The notes under the pieces were generated by a model that was not told where the DNA came from, made no database searches, and saw only the letters and a list, made by a program, of their open reading frames with translations. DNA of 64,000 nt, taken from positions 186,001-250,000 of the forward strand of contig NZ_JANFAU010000003.1 in NCBI RefSeq assembly GCF_026130605.1, given 5' to 3'. Of this stretch, positions 35,671 to 44,145 are shown one piece after another (position 1 is the stretch's first letter; each line of letters starts with the position of its first letter). The translations under genes were made by a program, and so were the position numbers. The stretch comes from Sphingomonas lycopersici. GTDB taxonomy: Bacteria > Pseudomonadota > Alphaproteobacteria > Sphingomonadales > Sphingomonadaceae.

Positions 35671-36035
35671 AGGTCTATTTCGACGGCGGCTACCGCCCTG
35701 CCCCGATCGGGATGGAAACCGCGGTGGTGGTGGGCGGGCGCAGCTATCTGCAGCGCGATCTCGGCCCCGGCACGAGCATGGACGCCGAATGGCTGGCGTT
35801 GCGCCACGCGGTGCAGATTGCGCGCAACCTGGGGCTGGCGAACCCGCTGTTTGTCGGCGACTCGCTCGCGGTCGTCAGTCAGGCGAACGGCACGGCGAAA
35901 TGCCGCGGCGCGGCCGCCAAGCACTTCGAGGCGTTGCAAGCGCTGCGCGCTGCGTCAGGCCCGCTGCATATCCGGCATGTGAAACGCGCGCAGAACCTCG
36001 CGGGCATCGCGCTGGCCCGGCTCCACGCGCGATAA
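35655..36035 (+). CDS. Ribonuclease H-like protein
   Basis: The 126-aa protein from ATG 35655 (GGGGAG upstream) has an RNase H fold with three acidic residues in the right places: Asp10 (VYFDGGYR), Glu45 ([11 protein letters not shown]) and Asp69 ([10 protein letters not shown]), and a basic C-terminal helix with His ([11 protein letters not shown]). It resembles the bacterial RNase HI-like or RVT_3 families that act on RNA-DNA hybrids. The fourth catalytic residue is not obvious. It overlaps the pseudouridine synthase, so an RNA-linked role fits. Confidence 0.75.
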   Translation: MPPRVKVYFDGGYRPAPIGMETAVVVGGRSYLQRDLGPGTSMDAEWLALRHAVQIARNLGLANPLFVGDSLAVVSQANGTAKCRGAAAKHFEALQALRAASGPLHIRHVKRAQNLAGIALARLHAR

Positions 36036-36048
36036 CGAAGCCTTGGTA

Positions 36049-36516
36049 TTACCCGGCCGACGCGGCTGCCAGGTGGCAGTTGAATTCCTCGTCGCTGATC
36101 GTGTCGCGCACCACCAGCACGCTGCACGCGACATTGTCGACGATATACCCGCCGTTTGCGCCCGACCACCAACGATCGAGAAACGATTGCCGCCGGTGCC
36201 CCAGCACGACGAGATCGATCCCCAGCGGCCCGACCCGCTCCGAAATCAGCCGGACGGGCTCGCCGCGCAACAATTCACCGGTCGATTTCACGCCGAGCTG
36301 CCGAAGCCGCGAAAGCCCGAGATCGAGCAATTCCCGGCTGTGTGCGGAGCGCTCCACCGCGCAATGGCTTTCGGCGATGCGCGTGGACGCGGTTTCGGGA
36401 TCGATGATCAGCAGATGCGCGGTCGCCTCGAACCGCTTGGCGATGAGCGCGCCTTCGCGGAGGGTGACCAGACTTTCCCTTGTCCCGTCGCTCGCGAGCA
36501 AAAGATGTTTGTACAA
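36049..36516 (-). CDS. Universal stress protein (UspA family)
   Basis: This is a 155-aa single-domain protein with the start MYKHLLLASDGTRESLVTLREGA, the GIDLVVLGHRRQSFLDRWWSG loop and the closing strand ACSVLVVRD. The ATP-binding glycine pattern G-2x-G-9x-G(S/T) is degenerate (GHRRQ), so it may be a non-nucleotide-binding member. It is convergent with the RNase H-like gene. The 285 bp upstream, up to the RcnB-like gene, show no further gene. Confidence 0.9.
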   Translation of the reverse strand: MYKHLLLASDGTRESLVTLREGALIAKRFEATAHLLIIDPETASTRIAESHCAVERSAHSRELLDLGLSRLRQLGVKSTGELLRGEPVRLISERVGPLGIDLVVLGHRRQSFLDRWWSGANGGYIVDNVACSVLVVRDTISDEEFNCHLAAASAG

Positions 36517-36801
36517 AGGCCGCCCTCCCCCACTTTAAGGCCACGCATCGCGACGCGGCGTCATCACCCCGGACGATTGGGAAAGCAGAGAATCGGCGCG
36601 CGGCAACATTCTCAATGCCCTCAAAGCGTTATCTCTAAATCAAATGATATCGGCGATGCGGGATCGACTATTGAGCGAGGGTCGCACGCTGCCGTCGCGA
36701 TGACAAGCGCCAGGAAAGGGCGGCGCCGTCCCGATCGTGCACCGATTTTTTGCACGGGCGCGCAGGGAGCGGCCGCGCGCGCCCGCTCCCGCCCCACAAG
36801 A

Positions 36802-37386
36802 TCAGCGGAACGCGCCGTAGATGACGTCGGCGATCCGCCCGGTCCGCGTGTTGACCAGCAGCAGATCCGGCCCATAGCGCACCCAGCGATGGCCGCGCGG
36901 CGGCGGTCCGAAGCCATAAGTCGCATAATTGTCGAAATAATAAGCCGACGACAGGAACAGATGCGGCAGGATCAGCCCGATCGTCCAGCGGCGATAATGA
37001 TAGCCGCGCGGATAGCGGAACGGCTTGGCCGGGATCGGCCGGAAGTTCGGCGGGCGGTGGCCAATGCCGTGCGGCGGGCGCACGACCGGCGGCCGCGTCA
37101 CCGGCGGCCGGTGGCCGTTGCCCGGGCCGGGGTTCGGCGGACGGGTGATCGGCGGACGCTGGCCATTGCCCGGCCCCGGATTGGGCGGTCGCGTGATCGG
37201 CGGACGCTGGCCATTGCCCGGCCCCGGATTGGGCGGGCGCACGCCGGGCGGGCGCTGCCCCTGGCCGGGGCCACCCGGACGGCCGGGTTGCCCCGGAACG
37301 GGCTGCACTTGCGGCGCGGCGGCCTGTGCAATGGCGATGTCGGGAACCAGCAACAGGCCGGCGGACGCGAGGGGAAGCCACTTCAT
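36802..37386 (-). CDS. RcnB-like secreted protein with proline-rich tandem repeats
   Basis: The 194-aa protein from ATG 37386 (AGGAGAG upstream) has a signal peptide (MKWLPLASAGLLLVPDIAIAQA), a central Pro/Gly/Arg/Asn region built of 16-residue repeats (RPPNPGPGNGQRPPIT) and a C-terminal RcnB-type domain (RRWTIGLILPHLFLSSAYYF, RWVRYGPDLLLVNTRTGRIADVIYGAF). RcnB-family proteins are periplasmic and in E. coli affect nickel/cobalt homeostasis; most members are of unknown function. It follows the encapsulin gene on the same strand. Confidence 0.85.
   Translation of the reverse strand: MKWLPLASAGLLLVPDIAIAQAAAPQVQPVPGQPGRPGGPGQGQRPPGVRPPNPGPGNGQRPPITRPPNPGPGNGQRPPITRPPNPGPGNGHRPPVTRPPVVRPPHGIGHRPPNFRPIPAKPFRYPRGYHYRRWTIGLILPHLFLSSAYYFDNYATYGFGPPPRGHRWVRYGPDLLLVNTRTGRIADVIYGAFR
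37097..37240. repeat. 48-bp tandem repeat coding for the proline-rich region of the RcnB-like protein
   Basis: Two near-identical 48-bp units begin at 37145 and 37193 (GTGATCGGCGGACGCTGGCC at the start of each), preceded by a diverged third copy at 37097-37144. The period is a multiple of three, so copy number can change without breaking the frame. Confidence 0.85.
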
Positions 37387-37496
37387 CGGCACTCTCCTAT
37401 TATGCGTCACGGAGCGTACCGATCGTAAGTGTGCGCAGCAAGTCCCTGAAATCGAGCGCGGAAGGCGGCGCCCCGCTGGAGCCGCCGCGCCGCGCC

Positions 37497-38306
37497 TTAT
37501 CCCGCCGCCGGAAGGTCGAGGATCACCGACGCTTCCGAGGTCTGCGTGCGATAGGTCAGCGTCTCGAGGATATAGAGCTCAACCGCATCGGCGGTGTGGT
37601 GGCGATAGCCGATCGACAGATCCTGCCCGATCGTCAGATCGAAATCGCCGCCGCGCGTGGTGACCACCACCCCGCCCTTGATCGCCGGGCACCAGATCAC
37701 CTCGCGGTCGACCAGCTTCTCGATATGCTTGAGCACGGGATAGCCGTCATCGCTCTCGCCGGTGAGCTTGCTATAGGGATCGGCACCGAGCACCAGCGCA
37801 TAGGGGCCATTGACCCCGGCGAGGCGCAGCGCATTGATCGCCTTCTCGACCGCCTCGGGATAGCCGCGAACATCGGCCGGCAAGCTCACTTTGGGATTGC
37901 TCGTGACCTGCCGGATGCCGTCGATGCCGGCCTGCGCATAGCCTTCGAAGACGACATGATCCTCGGCGAAGGCGATCGTGCATGCCGCATCCTTGAGCGG
38001 CTGCCAGTCGGAATCGTTGGAGCCGCGCTCGACATCGTCGATCGCCTTGCGCGTCAGCTTGAACGGCACGCACAATTCGATCACCGGGGTCACCTCGCGC
38101 TGGACGACCTGCAGCCCCTCGCGAAGCGGCGCGACCTCCTTGGTATGGCCGGTGCCGACCGCGGAGAGATCGAACCCCTTGGGACCGATCACGTCGACCA
38201 CCTTGCGGGCCGCAAGGTAGCGCTTGAGCGTGCGCTTGGCCTCTTCCTCGATCTGGTCCCACGCCGCCGCCGAGATCGGCGCCAATTCGCGATGAAGATT
38301 GTTCAT
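37497..38306 (-). CDS. Encapsulin shell protein (family 1, linocin-like)
   Basis: This 269-aa protein has the HK97 phage-capsid fold of encapsulins: N-terminal helix (HRELAPISAAAWDQIEEEAKR), KVVDVIGPKGFDLSAVGTG, the P-domain and the C-terminal DLTIGQDLSIGYRHHTADAVELYILETL. It self-assembles into a nanocompartment in the cytoplasm. The gene begins one base after the DyP peroxidase stop, and that enzyme bears an encapsulin-targeting tail, so the shell encloses a peroxidase. Its ribosome site (GGGGA) lies in the cargo gene's end. Confidence 0.96.
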   Translation of the reverse strand: MNNLHRELAPISAAAWDQIEEEAKRTLKRYLAARKVVDVIGPKGFDLSAVGTGHTKEVAPLREGLQVVQREVTPVIELCVPFKLTRKAIDDVERGSNDSDWQPLKDAACTIAFAEDHVVFEGYAQAGIDGIRQVTSNPKVSLPADVRGYPEAVEKAINALRLAGVNGPYALVLGADPYSKLTGESDDGYPVLKHIEKLVDREVIWCPAIKGGVVVTTRGGDFDLTIGQDLSIGYRHHTADAVELYILETLTYRTQTSEASVILDLPAAG

Positions 38307-38307
38307 G

Positions 38308-39351
38308 TCAGTCCCCGTCCTTCAGCGATCCAATAGCGAGCGAGCCGTGCGATGCCGGCGCGACGTCCGGCGACGCGGCACGCGCCTCCGCCGGCGCCGG
38401 GCCGTCCGGCGTCACCTCATCCAGAAACGCCGATGTCGGCACAAAGAACAATGTGCCGGTCACGGCGCGGCTGAAATCGAGCAGGCGATCGTAATTCCCG
38501 GGCGGATTGCCGACGAACATATTGTCGAGCATCCGCTCGGTGCGGCTCGGCGACCGCGCATAGCCGATGAAATAGGTGCCGTATTCGCCCTTGCCGATCG
38601 CGCCGAACGGCATGTTGTCACGCAGGATATCGAGTTGGTTGCCGTCCTCGTCGTGGATCACGGTCAGCGCATTGTGCGCGAAAGAGGGTTTGACGTCGTC
38701 GAGCAATTCGATGTCGGACAGCTTCTTGCGGCCGACAAAGCCCTCCTGCTGCTCGACCGGCACCTTTTCCCATTTCGGCAGATCGTGCAGATATTTCTGG
38801 ACGATCACATAGCTGCCACCGGCGAATGCCGGGTCCTCGTCGCCGATGATCGTCGCGTCCACGCTCTCCTGCCCGACGGGATTTTCGGTCCCGTCGACGA
38901 AGCCGAGCAGATCGCGATCGTCGAAATATTTGAAGCCGTGCGTCTCGTCGACGATCGTCGCGACCGATCCGATCCGCACCATGATCTGTGCGGCGAGTTC
39001 GAAACACATGTCCATCCGCGAGGCGCGGATATGGAACAGCAGATCGCCCGGCGTCGACGGCGCATGATGGACGCCGCTGATCTCGCGAAAGGGATGGAGC
39101 TCCTTCGGCCGCGGCGCGCCGAACAATCGGTCCCACGCGCCCGACCCGATGCCCGTCACGCACGACAGATCGGCATCGACATCGCGGAACCTGATCGCGC
39201 GGACGATCCCGGACAAATCGGCGAGAAAAGCTTTGACCGTGCCGAGTGCCGCTGGCTCGGGATTGATCGTCGCTACCAGGAAGATCGCCGATCGAGAGAG
39301 CCTTGCTGTGACGGATTGGCTTTCGGGGGTCGGCACGAATATTCGCTCCAT
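38308..39351 (-). CDS. DyP-type heme peroxidase, encapsulin cargo
   Basis: This is a 347-aa protein from ATG 39351 (a TTG at 39354 is adjacent). It has the GxxDG motif (GFVDGTENP, Asp153), proximal heme ligand candidate His226 (SFAHNALTVI), and Arg244 and Asn246 (LRDNMPFG), all at the positions known for Rhodococcus DypB. After the catalytic domain (to about 315) comes a Pro/Ala linker and the cargo-loading peptide SLAIGSLKD (337-345). It oxidises dyes, phenolics or Mn using peroxide. It is the first gene of a two-gene operon with the encapsulin. A TonB receptor lies 146 bp upstream on the same strand. Confidence 0.96.
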   Translation of the reverse strand: MERIFVPTPESQSVTARLSRSAIFLVATINPEPAALGTVKAFLADLSGIVRAIRFRDVDADLSCVTGIGSGAWDRLFGAPRPKELHPFREISGVHHAPSTPGDLLFHIRASRMDMCFELAAQIMVRIGSVATIVDETHGFKYFDDRDLLGFVDGTENPVGQESVDATIIGDEDPAFAGGSYVIVQKYLHDLPKWEKVPVEQQEGFVGRKKLSDIELLDDVKPSFAHNALTVIHDEDGNQLDILRDNMPFGAIGKGEYGTYFIGYARSPSRTERMLDNMFVGNPPGNYDRLLDFSRAVTGTLFFVPTSAFLDEVTPDGPAPAEARAASPDVAPASHGSLAIGSLKDGD

Positions 39352-39497
39352 CAAGCGGCGGGAATTGCGCGTGGTTACGCTATCTCGAACCGCCCCGCCA
39401 CCTCCTTCCTTTGCAAGGTCGAGGTTGCGGCAGGTGCGCGGAAAGACGCGGAACCGGAGCGTACCCGGCTCCGCGCCGTTCGAGTCCTGCAGGCCGG

Positions 39498-41819
39498 TCA
39501 GAAACCCGTCTTGAGCGAAACGAACACCTGCCGCGGCGCCCCGACCAGCAGGGTCTGGTTGTCGCCCTTCTGGGTGAAGCCGTTCGAGCCGATCGTCGCG
39601 ATATATTGCTTGTCGAGCAGGTTGGTGCCGGAAAGCTGCAGCTCCACCTTGCGATCCCCCGCCACCGCGAAGCGCACCCCGATCGAGGCATCGAACAGCA
39701 CGCGCCCGGGCACCGACTGATCGTTGCTATAGGTGAAATAGCGCTTGCTCATGTAATTCGCGCCGATGCGGCCGAAGAACAGATCGCTGTCATAGGTCAC
39801 CTCGCCCGAGGCGATGTTGCGCGGCGCATCGACCACCGTCTTGTCCTTGATCGGCACCCCGCCGAGCAGTACCTTCTGCTGGGTCAGCGGATCGACGACA
39901 AAGACGTTATCGCGGTAGCGCGAGTCATTATACGCATAGGACGCAAACGCGCCGAACCCGTTGGGCAGCTTGATCTGCCCGGTCGCCTCGACACCATAGG
40001 AGCGGACCCCGCCGACATTCTGCAGGATCGGCGGATTGCCCTGGATTCCCGACCCGACCGAATAGGCCAGCAGCCGGTTGCGGAAATCGACATAATAAGC
40101 CGCGATCGAGCCGGTGAAGATGCCGCTGCGGAAACGCGTACCCGCCTCATAGGTATCGGATTGCTCGGGCTTGAGATTGCCGAGCGCGTTGAACCCGGCC
40201 TGCGTCGTCGCGAACGGACCGCTGGTCGCCGAGCCGGTGAAGGCGCGCGTCACCTGGCTGAACCCGCCGAACAATTCGGCATTGGCGCCGAGGCGATAGG
40301 TGAGCCCGGCGCGCGGCTGGAACCAGTCGGTCGTCTTGATCTTGCCCGAGGCGAGACTGCCGGCGGTCAGCGGCGTCGCGGTGACACGCACGTCATAGCC
40401 CTTCCAGCCGAGGTCGACCGTCAGATTGCCGAGCGCGATCCTGTCGCTGACATAATATTGGAAGGTATCGGTCTGATAGCGATAATCCCATTGCGTGAAG
40501 AAGGGCAGCAGCGGGAAATCGAGGCTGTCGCGCGTCGGCACGGTGCGGCTGTCGAGCCCGTAGAAGCGCCGCGCCTGGCGGAAATCGTTGCGCTCGTACC
40601 AGGCGCCGACGGTGAGATCGCCGAACCCGCCCAGCGACGTGCCGACCGATCCGAACACGCCCTTGCGGCGGATGTCATATTCGGTCGTGCGCACCGACAT
40701 CGGCACGCCGGAGGGCGAGGCGACATAGGGGGTGAACCAGATGCCGCGGCCGTGATTGTCGTGATAATAGCCGCGCAGCTCGCCGTGGATCTTGGCGTCC
40801 TTCGCGGTCTCGATGCCGACCGAGGCGAGATAGTCCTGCCGCAACCCGGCCGCGTCGTAATAAGCGTCGTCGGGGTTGGCGAAGGGCGCCGGATAGGTCT
40901 TGCCCGCCGCCGGATTGGTCGGGGTCACCCCGGTATAGCCGGTGTTCGCACCGACATCCGATACCAGGATCGCGAGCGGATAATTGTTCGAGATATTGTC
41001 CCAGCGATAGCCGAGCCGGTGGATCATATCGAGCGACATGTCCTGATAGTCGTTCTCGCGCCGGTCGGAGAAGTCGAACGTGGCGACCAGCCGCAGCCCG
41101 CTGTCGCCGAGCGGCGCGACCGCCTTGGCATTGACCTGATTCTGCCGCTGGACGCCCCAGCCCTTCCATTTGTCGGTGGTGAAATGCCCGTAGGAGACAT
41201 AGGCGCTCGGCCCGTTGTCGCCGAGCGTGCCGGTATCGAGCCGGACGAAGGCGCGCCACGTATTGTCGCTGCCATAAGTGCCGTTGAGCGTCAGCCCCGC
41301 CTCGCGCTTCGGATCGGAGGAGATGAATTCGATCGTCCCGCCGAGATTGTTGGTCGCCTGCGTCCCGATCGCGCCCGAACCCTGCGCGACGCGGACCTGC
41401 GCGATATTCTCCGAGCTGATCGCGCGGCTGATGTGCAGACCGTTGGTATTGCCGTAGCTGCCGTCGCCGAGCGGAATGCCGTCGAGCGTGAAGCCGAGCT
41501 GGTTCTGGTTGAAGCCGCGGATCGAGACGCGCTCGGACCATTCGTAATTGCCGAAGGCATCGGCCGACTGGAAATTGACGCCTGGCAATTTGGCAATCGC
41601 CTTCAGCGGGCTGGTCGCCGGCACCACGAGATCGAAATCGCGCGTGCTGATTTCCTGCACCTGTCGCGTTTCGCCGCGACCGATGACGACGATATCGTCC
41701 GCCGCCGCCGGCGCATCGGCCACGGCGGGCGCGGCATCGGCGGGGGCCTCGGCAATCGCCAGCGACGGCCACGCCGTGGTGGCGAGCAGCATCATTGCGA
41801 ACATCGGCTTGCGCGTCAT
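39498..41819 (-). CDS. TonB-dependent outer-membrane receptor
   Basis: The 773-aa protein has a signal peptide (MTRKPMFAMMLLATTAWPSLAIA), a Pro/Ala-rich TonB-box region (DDIVVIGRGETRQV), a plug domain (VPATSPLKAIAKLPGVNFQ, RVSIRGFNQNQLGFTLDG, GGTIEFISSDP) and a barrel ending SLKTGF. There is no STN domain, so it does not signal through FecR. The plug's single DGIPLGDGSYG loop resembles FecA/siderophore-type receptors. It precedes the DyP-encapsulin operon, hinting at an iron or heme theme, but the substrate is unknown. A GGCCCCG hairpin lies close before its start. Confidence 0.93.
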   Translation of the reverse strand: MTRKPMFAMMLLATTAWPSLAIAEAPADAAPAVADAPAAADDIVVIGRGETRQVQEISTRDFDLVVPATSPLKAIAKLPGVNFQSADAFGNYEWSERVSIRGFNQNQLGFTLDGIPLGDGSYGNTNGLHISRAISSENIAQVRVAQGSGAIGTQATNNLGGTIEFISSDPKREAGLTLNGTYGSDNTWRAFVRLDTGTLGDNGPSAYVSYGHFTTDKWKGWGVQRQNQVNAKAVAPLGDSGLRLVATFDFSDRRENDYQDMSLDMIHRLGYRWDNISNNYPLAILVSDVGANTGYTGVTPTNPAAGKTYPAPFANPDDAYYDAAGLRQDYLASVGIETAKDAKIHGELRGYYHDNHGRGIWFTPYVASPSGVPMSVRTTEYDIRRKGVFGSVGTSLGGFGDLTVGAWYERNDFRQARRFYGLDSRTVPTRDSLDFPLLPFFTQWDYRYQTDTFQYYVSDRIALGNLTVDLGWKGYDVRVTATPLTAGSLASGKIKTTDWFQPRAGLTYRLGANAELFGGFSQVTRAFTGSATSGPFATTQAGFNALGNLKPEQSDTYEAGTRFRSGIFTGSIAAYYVDFRNRLLAYSVGSGIQGNPPILQNVGGVRSYGVEATGQIKLPNGFGAFASYAYNDSRYRDNVFVVDPLTQQKVLLGGVPIKDKTVVDAPRNIASGEVTYDSDLFFGRIGANYMSKRYFTYSNDQSVPGRVLFDASIGVRFAVAGDRKVELQLSGTNLLDKQYIATIGSNGFTQKGDNQTLLVGAPRQVFVSLKTGF

Positions 41820-41847
41820 GATTTTCCCCTTGCGCGGGGTCGCGAAT

Positions 41848-41868
41848 GGCCCCGTCTGCGGCGGGGCC
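41848..41868 (-). promoter_or_regulatory. Leader hairpin just upstream of the TonB receptor gene
   Basis: A perfect 7-bp stem (GGCCCCG, 7-base loop, CGGGGCC) ends 29 bp before the start codon. It would form in the mRNA leader and could affect translation or stability. No known RNA regulator family is recognised. Confidence 0.35.
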
Positions 41869-41947
41869 TAACCGTCGATCTTTGCAATGCGGCGTCGCTT
41901 TTGTTTCAGCAAGACGACAGAATGATGACCGGGCAGCGGTGCTTCGA

Positions 41948-41978
41948 CTAAATAACGCTAATGGCGAGCGTTATTTAG
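41948..41978. promoter_or_regulatory. Perfect 12-bp inverted repeat upstream of the TonB receptor, operator candidate
   Basis: CTAAATAACGCT, seven bases, then AGCGTTATTTAG. It lies in an unusually AT-rich patch 129 bp upstream of the receptor start and downstream of the broken lipoprotein gene. The form suits a dimeric repressor site; the sequence does not match the Fur consensus. As RNA it could also form a hairpin that ends transcription from the lipoprotein side. Confidence 0.55.
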
Positions 41979-42069
41979 TTCACGTCCTCATTAATATAAT
42001 TTAGCCCGGCAAGAAGATAAACTAGGCGAAAAGACCGACCGTCGCCTAAGAAGCCCGCGCCGGCATCCC

Positions 42070-42302
42070 TTAGTTCGCCGGCTTCTTGCCTTCGCTTTCG
42101 CGGAAAAGCGCCCATTCCTCGATCACGCGTCCGTCGGGCAGACGGCAATACCCCGTCTCGCCCGCGGTCTCCCCGCGAATTTCCAACTGGCCGCCGAGCC
42201 TGATGCAATTCTTCGACGCTGGGTTGGCCATGCCGATCGGTTTCTCTTGCTGCGCGCATCCGGCTCCGCCAGCAACAGCGCAGAAAGTAACGACAATCTC
42301 AC
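42070..42302 (-). pseudogene. DUF333-type lipoprotein gene with a single-base frameshift
   Basis: A strong GGAGGA site precedes a GTG at 42302 that reads VRLSLLSALLLA, a lipoprotein signal, but the frame is lost at about 42267-42269. In the neighbouring frame the sequence continues as GGAGCAQQEKPIGMANPASKN, then CIRLGGQLEIRGE, GYCRLPDGRVIEEWALF and a TAA at 42070. This is the pattern of DUF333 proteins (ANPAS..C..GG, CxLPDGxxxxEWAL), small lipoproteins of unknown function. That second frame has no usable start of its own. Either the gene is broken by one missing base, or there is a sequencing error or programmed shift. Confidence 0.75.
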
Positions 42303-42418
42303 GGCGGTCCTCCGTCGATGTTCCGCTGTGCTCATTCTTACTTCATCAAGCGGCCGATCTGCAATCGAGCCGTGTCGGCCATATTGCAGATCGCGCGCTT
42401 GATTGGATGGCGGCCGGT

Positions 42419-43060
42419 TTATTCCGCCTTGTCGTAGCTGAACTGGATGCCGGCGGTGCCGCCGGTTTCGATGAACAGGTTGATGAACGCCGGCACCGTG
42501 ACCAGCCGATTCCAGTCGCGCTGCAATTCGCAGAACAGCTGGACCGTGGAGATCAGCTTGCCGCCCGCCTGTTCGATCCGGCGCAATGCCGCCTCGTGCG
42601 CCGTCGACGAGGTGCCGCCGACCGCATCGACCGGCACATAGACCTCATACCCTTCCGCCAGCGCGTCGATTGCGGGGAAGGTCAAGCACGCCTCGGTCCA
42701 CAGCGCGGTCATGATCAGCTTCTTGCGGCCGGTCTCCTCCACCGCCTTGCGGAATTCGGTGTCTTCCCAGCTGTTGATGCTGGTCCGGTCATAGGTCGGA
42801 TAGTCGCCGAGCACCTTGCGGATATGCGGCACGGGCGGCTTGTTGAGCCCGGTCTTCACATTGACGGTCGAATGCACCACCGGCAGGCCGTAAGCGACCG
42901 CCGCCTTGGCGCAGCCGACGATGTTGTTGAGCAGCAATTGCCGGTCGATCGAGGCGATCGAATTCACCTGCACCGGCTGGTAATCGATGATGATGAACGC
43001 GGCATTCTGCGGCGTCAGCAGGCGATCGGCCTTGGGATCGCGGATCGGGTCACTCGCCAT
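42419..43060 (-). CDS. Isochorismatase-family cysteine hydrolase (YcaC-like)
   Basis: The 213-aa protein from ATG 43060 has GGAAGGAAAG upstream. The fold shows the Asp (FIIIDYQPVQV), the Lys-containing loop and the catalytic Cys in TALWTEACLTFPAIDAL, as in YcaC-type hydrolases. The substrate is unknown; such enzymes cleave amides or vinyl ethers. It follows the pirin gene on the same strand, a pairing often seen in LysR-controlled stress operons. The gap to the pirin stop is about 100 bp. Confidence 0.92.
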   Translation of the reverse strand: MASDPIRDPKADRLLTPQNAAFIIIDYQPVQVNSIASIDRQLLLNNIVGCAKAAVAYGLPVVHSTVNVKTGLNKPPVPHIRKVLGDYPTYDRTSINSWEDTEFRKAVEETGRKKLIMTALWTEACLTFPAIDALAEGYEVYVPVDAVGGTSSTAHEAALRRIEQAGGKLISTVQLFCELQRDWNRLVTVPAFINLFIETGGTAGIQFSYDKAE

Positions 43061-43161
43061 ATTGCTTTCCTTCCATGCCCGCGGTGGGAACATCCGGGCG
43101 GCGCGGGCCGCCGCACGGGATGAAAAAAAGCCCCGGCGCGGTGAAGCGCCGGGGCCGTCGG

Positions 43162-44028
43162 TCACGCCGCCTGGGCGAAGCGACCGTTGTTGAAATCGTC
43201 GACCGCCTGGCGGATTTCGTCCTCGCTGTTCATCACGAACGGGCCGTAACCGACGATCGGCTCGTCGATCGGTTCGCCGGTCAGCACCAGCAAGGTCGCG
43301 TCGCCATCGGCGTGGATCCGTACGCTGTCACCCTCACGGCCGAGCAGCAGCATCTCCGCCTCGCCGAGCGCCTGATTGCCCTCGACGGTGACATGCCCGC
43401 CGAGCCCGACGATCATCGCGGTATGGCCTTCGGGCAAATCGAGCGTCAGGTCCGCGTCGCGGTTGAGCTTGACGTCCCACAGGTTGATCGCGGTGAAGGT
43501 CCGCGCCGGCCCCTTGGCGCCGAGCAGCTCGCCCGCGATCACCCGCGCGGTGCCGGCATTGTCGGGCAGATTGACGGCGGGAATGTCCGCCGCGACGATG
43601 CCTTGATAGCCGCCGGGCGCCATTTTGTCCTTCGCGGGCAGATTGACCCACAATTGCACCATGCGGAATCGGCCACCGGTTTTGGCGAAAGCGGGCGAAT
43701 GATATTCCTCGTGGAGGATTCCGCCAGCCGCGGTCATCCACTGCACGTCGCCCGGCCCGATGATCCCGCCATTGCCGGCCGAATCGCGATGCTCGACCTC
43801 GCCATCATAGACGATCGTCACCGTTTCGAACCCGCGATGCGGATGCTGGCCGACCCCGCGCCGATCGGTGGTGGGCGCGAAATCGTGCGGTCCAGCATAA
43901 TCGAGCAGCAGGAACGGGCTGATATGCTGGCCGAGATTGTTGTACGAAAAGAGCGAGCGGACCGGGAAACCGTCGCCCACCCAATGGCCGCGATTGTTGC
44001 CGTAGCGGCCGAGAATTGCCTTGGTCAT
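43162..44028 (-). CDS. Pirin family protein
   Basis: The 288-aa protein from ATG 44028 (GGAGACAG upstream) has the cupin metal residues in GVGQHPHRGFETVTIVYDGEVEHRDS and LHEEYHSPAF (His, His, His, Glu pattern). It is of the quercetinase-like pirin type and differs from the pirin at 23719. The gene is divergent from a LysR regulator with a 114-bp gap and heads a unit with the isochorismatase-like gene. It is likely induced through that regulator, as seen for related oxidative-stress or quinone-sensing loci. Confidence 0.93.
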   Translation of the reverse strand: MTKAILGRYGNNRGHWVGDGFPVRSLFSYNNLGQHISPFLLLDYAGPHDFAPTTDRRGVGQHPHRGFETVTIVYDGEVEHRDSAGNGGIIGPGDVQWMTAAGGILHEEYHSPAFAKTGGRFRMVQLWVNLPAKDKMAPGGYQGIVAADIPAVNLPDNAGTARVIAGELLGAKGPARTFTAINLWDVKLNRDADLTLDLPEGHTAMIVGLGGHVTVEGNQALGEAEMLLLGREGDSVRIHADGDATLLVLTGEPIDEPIVGYGPFVMNSEDEIRQAVDDFNNGRFAQAA

Positions 44029-44121
44029 CTTCTGTCTCCGGGCGGCGATCGCTTTGGCGATACCGCGTCGAGAGCAAGATATGCAGGAACGAGCAGCGCG
44101 AAAGATTGCCAATTTCCGACG

Positions 44122-44145
44122 CATCGTTCTATCAACAGAACGATG
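44122..44145. promoter_or_regulatory. Operator candidate: perfect inverted repeat spanning the LysR start codon
   Basis: CATCGTTCT, six bases (ATCAAC), then AGAACGATG. The right arm ends with the ATG of the LysR gene itself. Binding there would block the regulator's own initiation region and lies 94 bp upstream of the divergent pirin gene. Confidence 0.6.

Noticed and set aside
37097..37240. CRISPR-like direct repeats
   Set aside because: The units are contiguous without spacers and encode the Pro-rich part of a secreted protein.
41975..42259. A 94-codon open frame over the broken DUF333 gene
   Set aside because: It is in a third frame, Arg/Gly-rich, without a ribosome site. The DUF333 pattern lies in a different frame.
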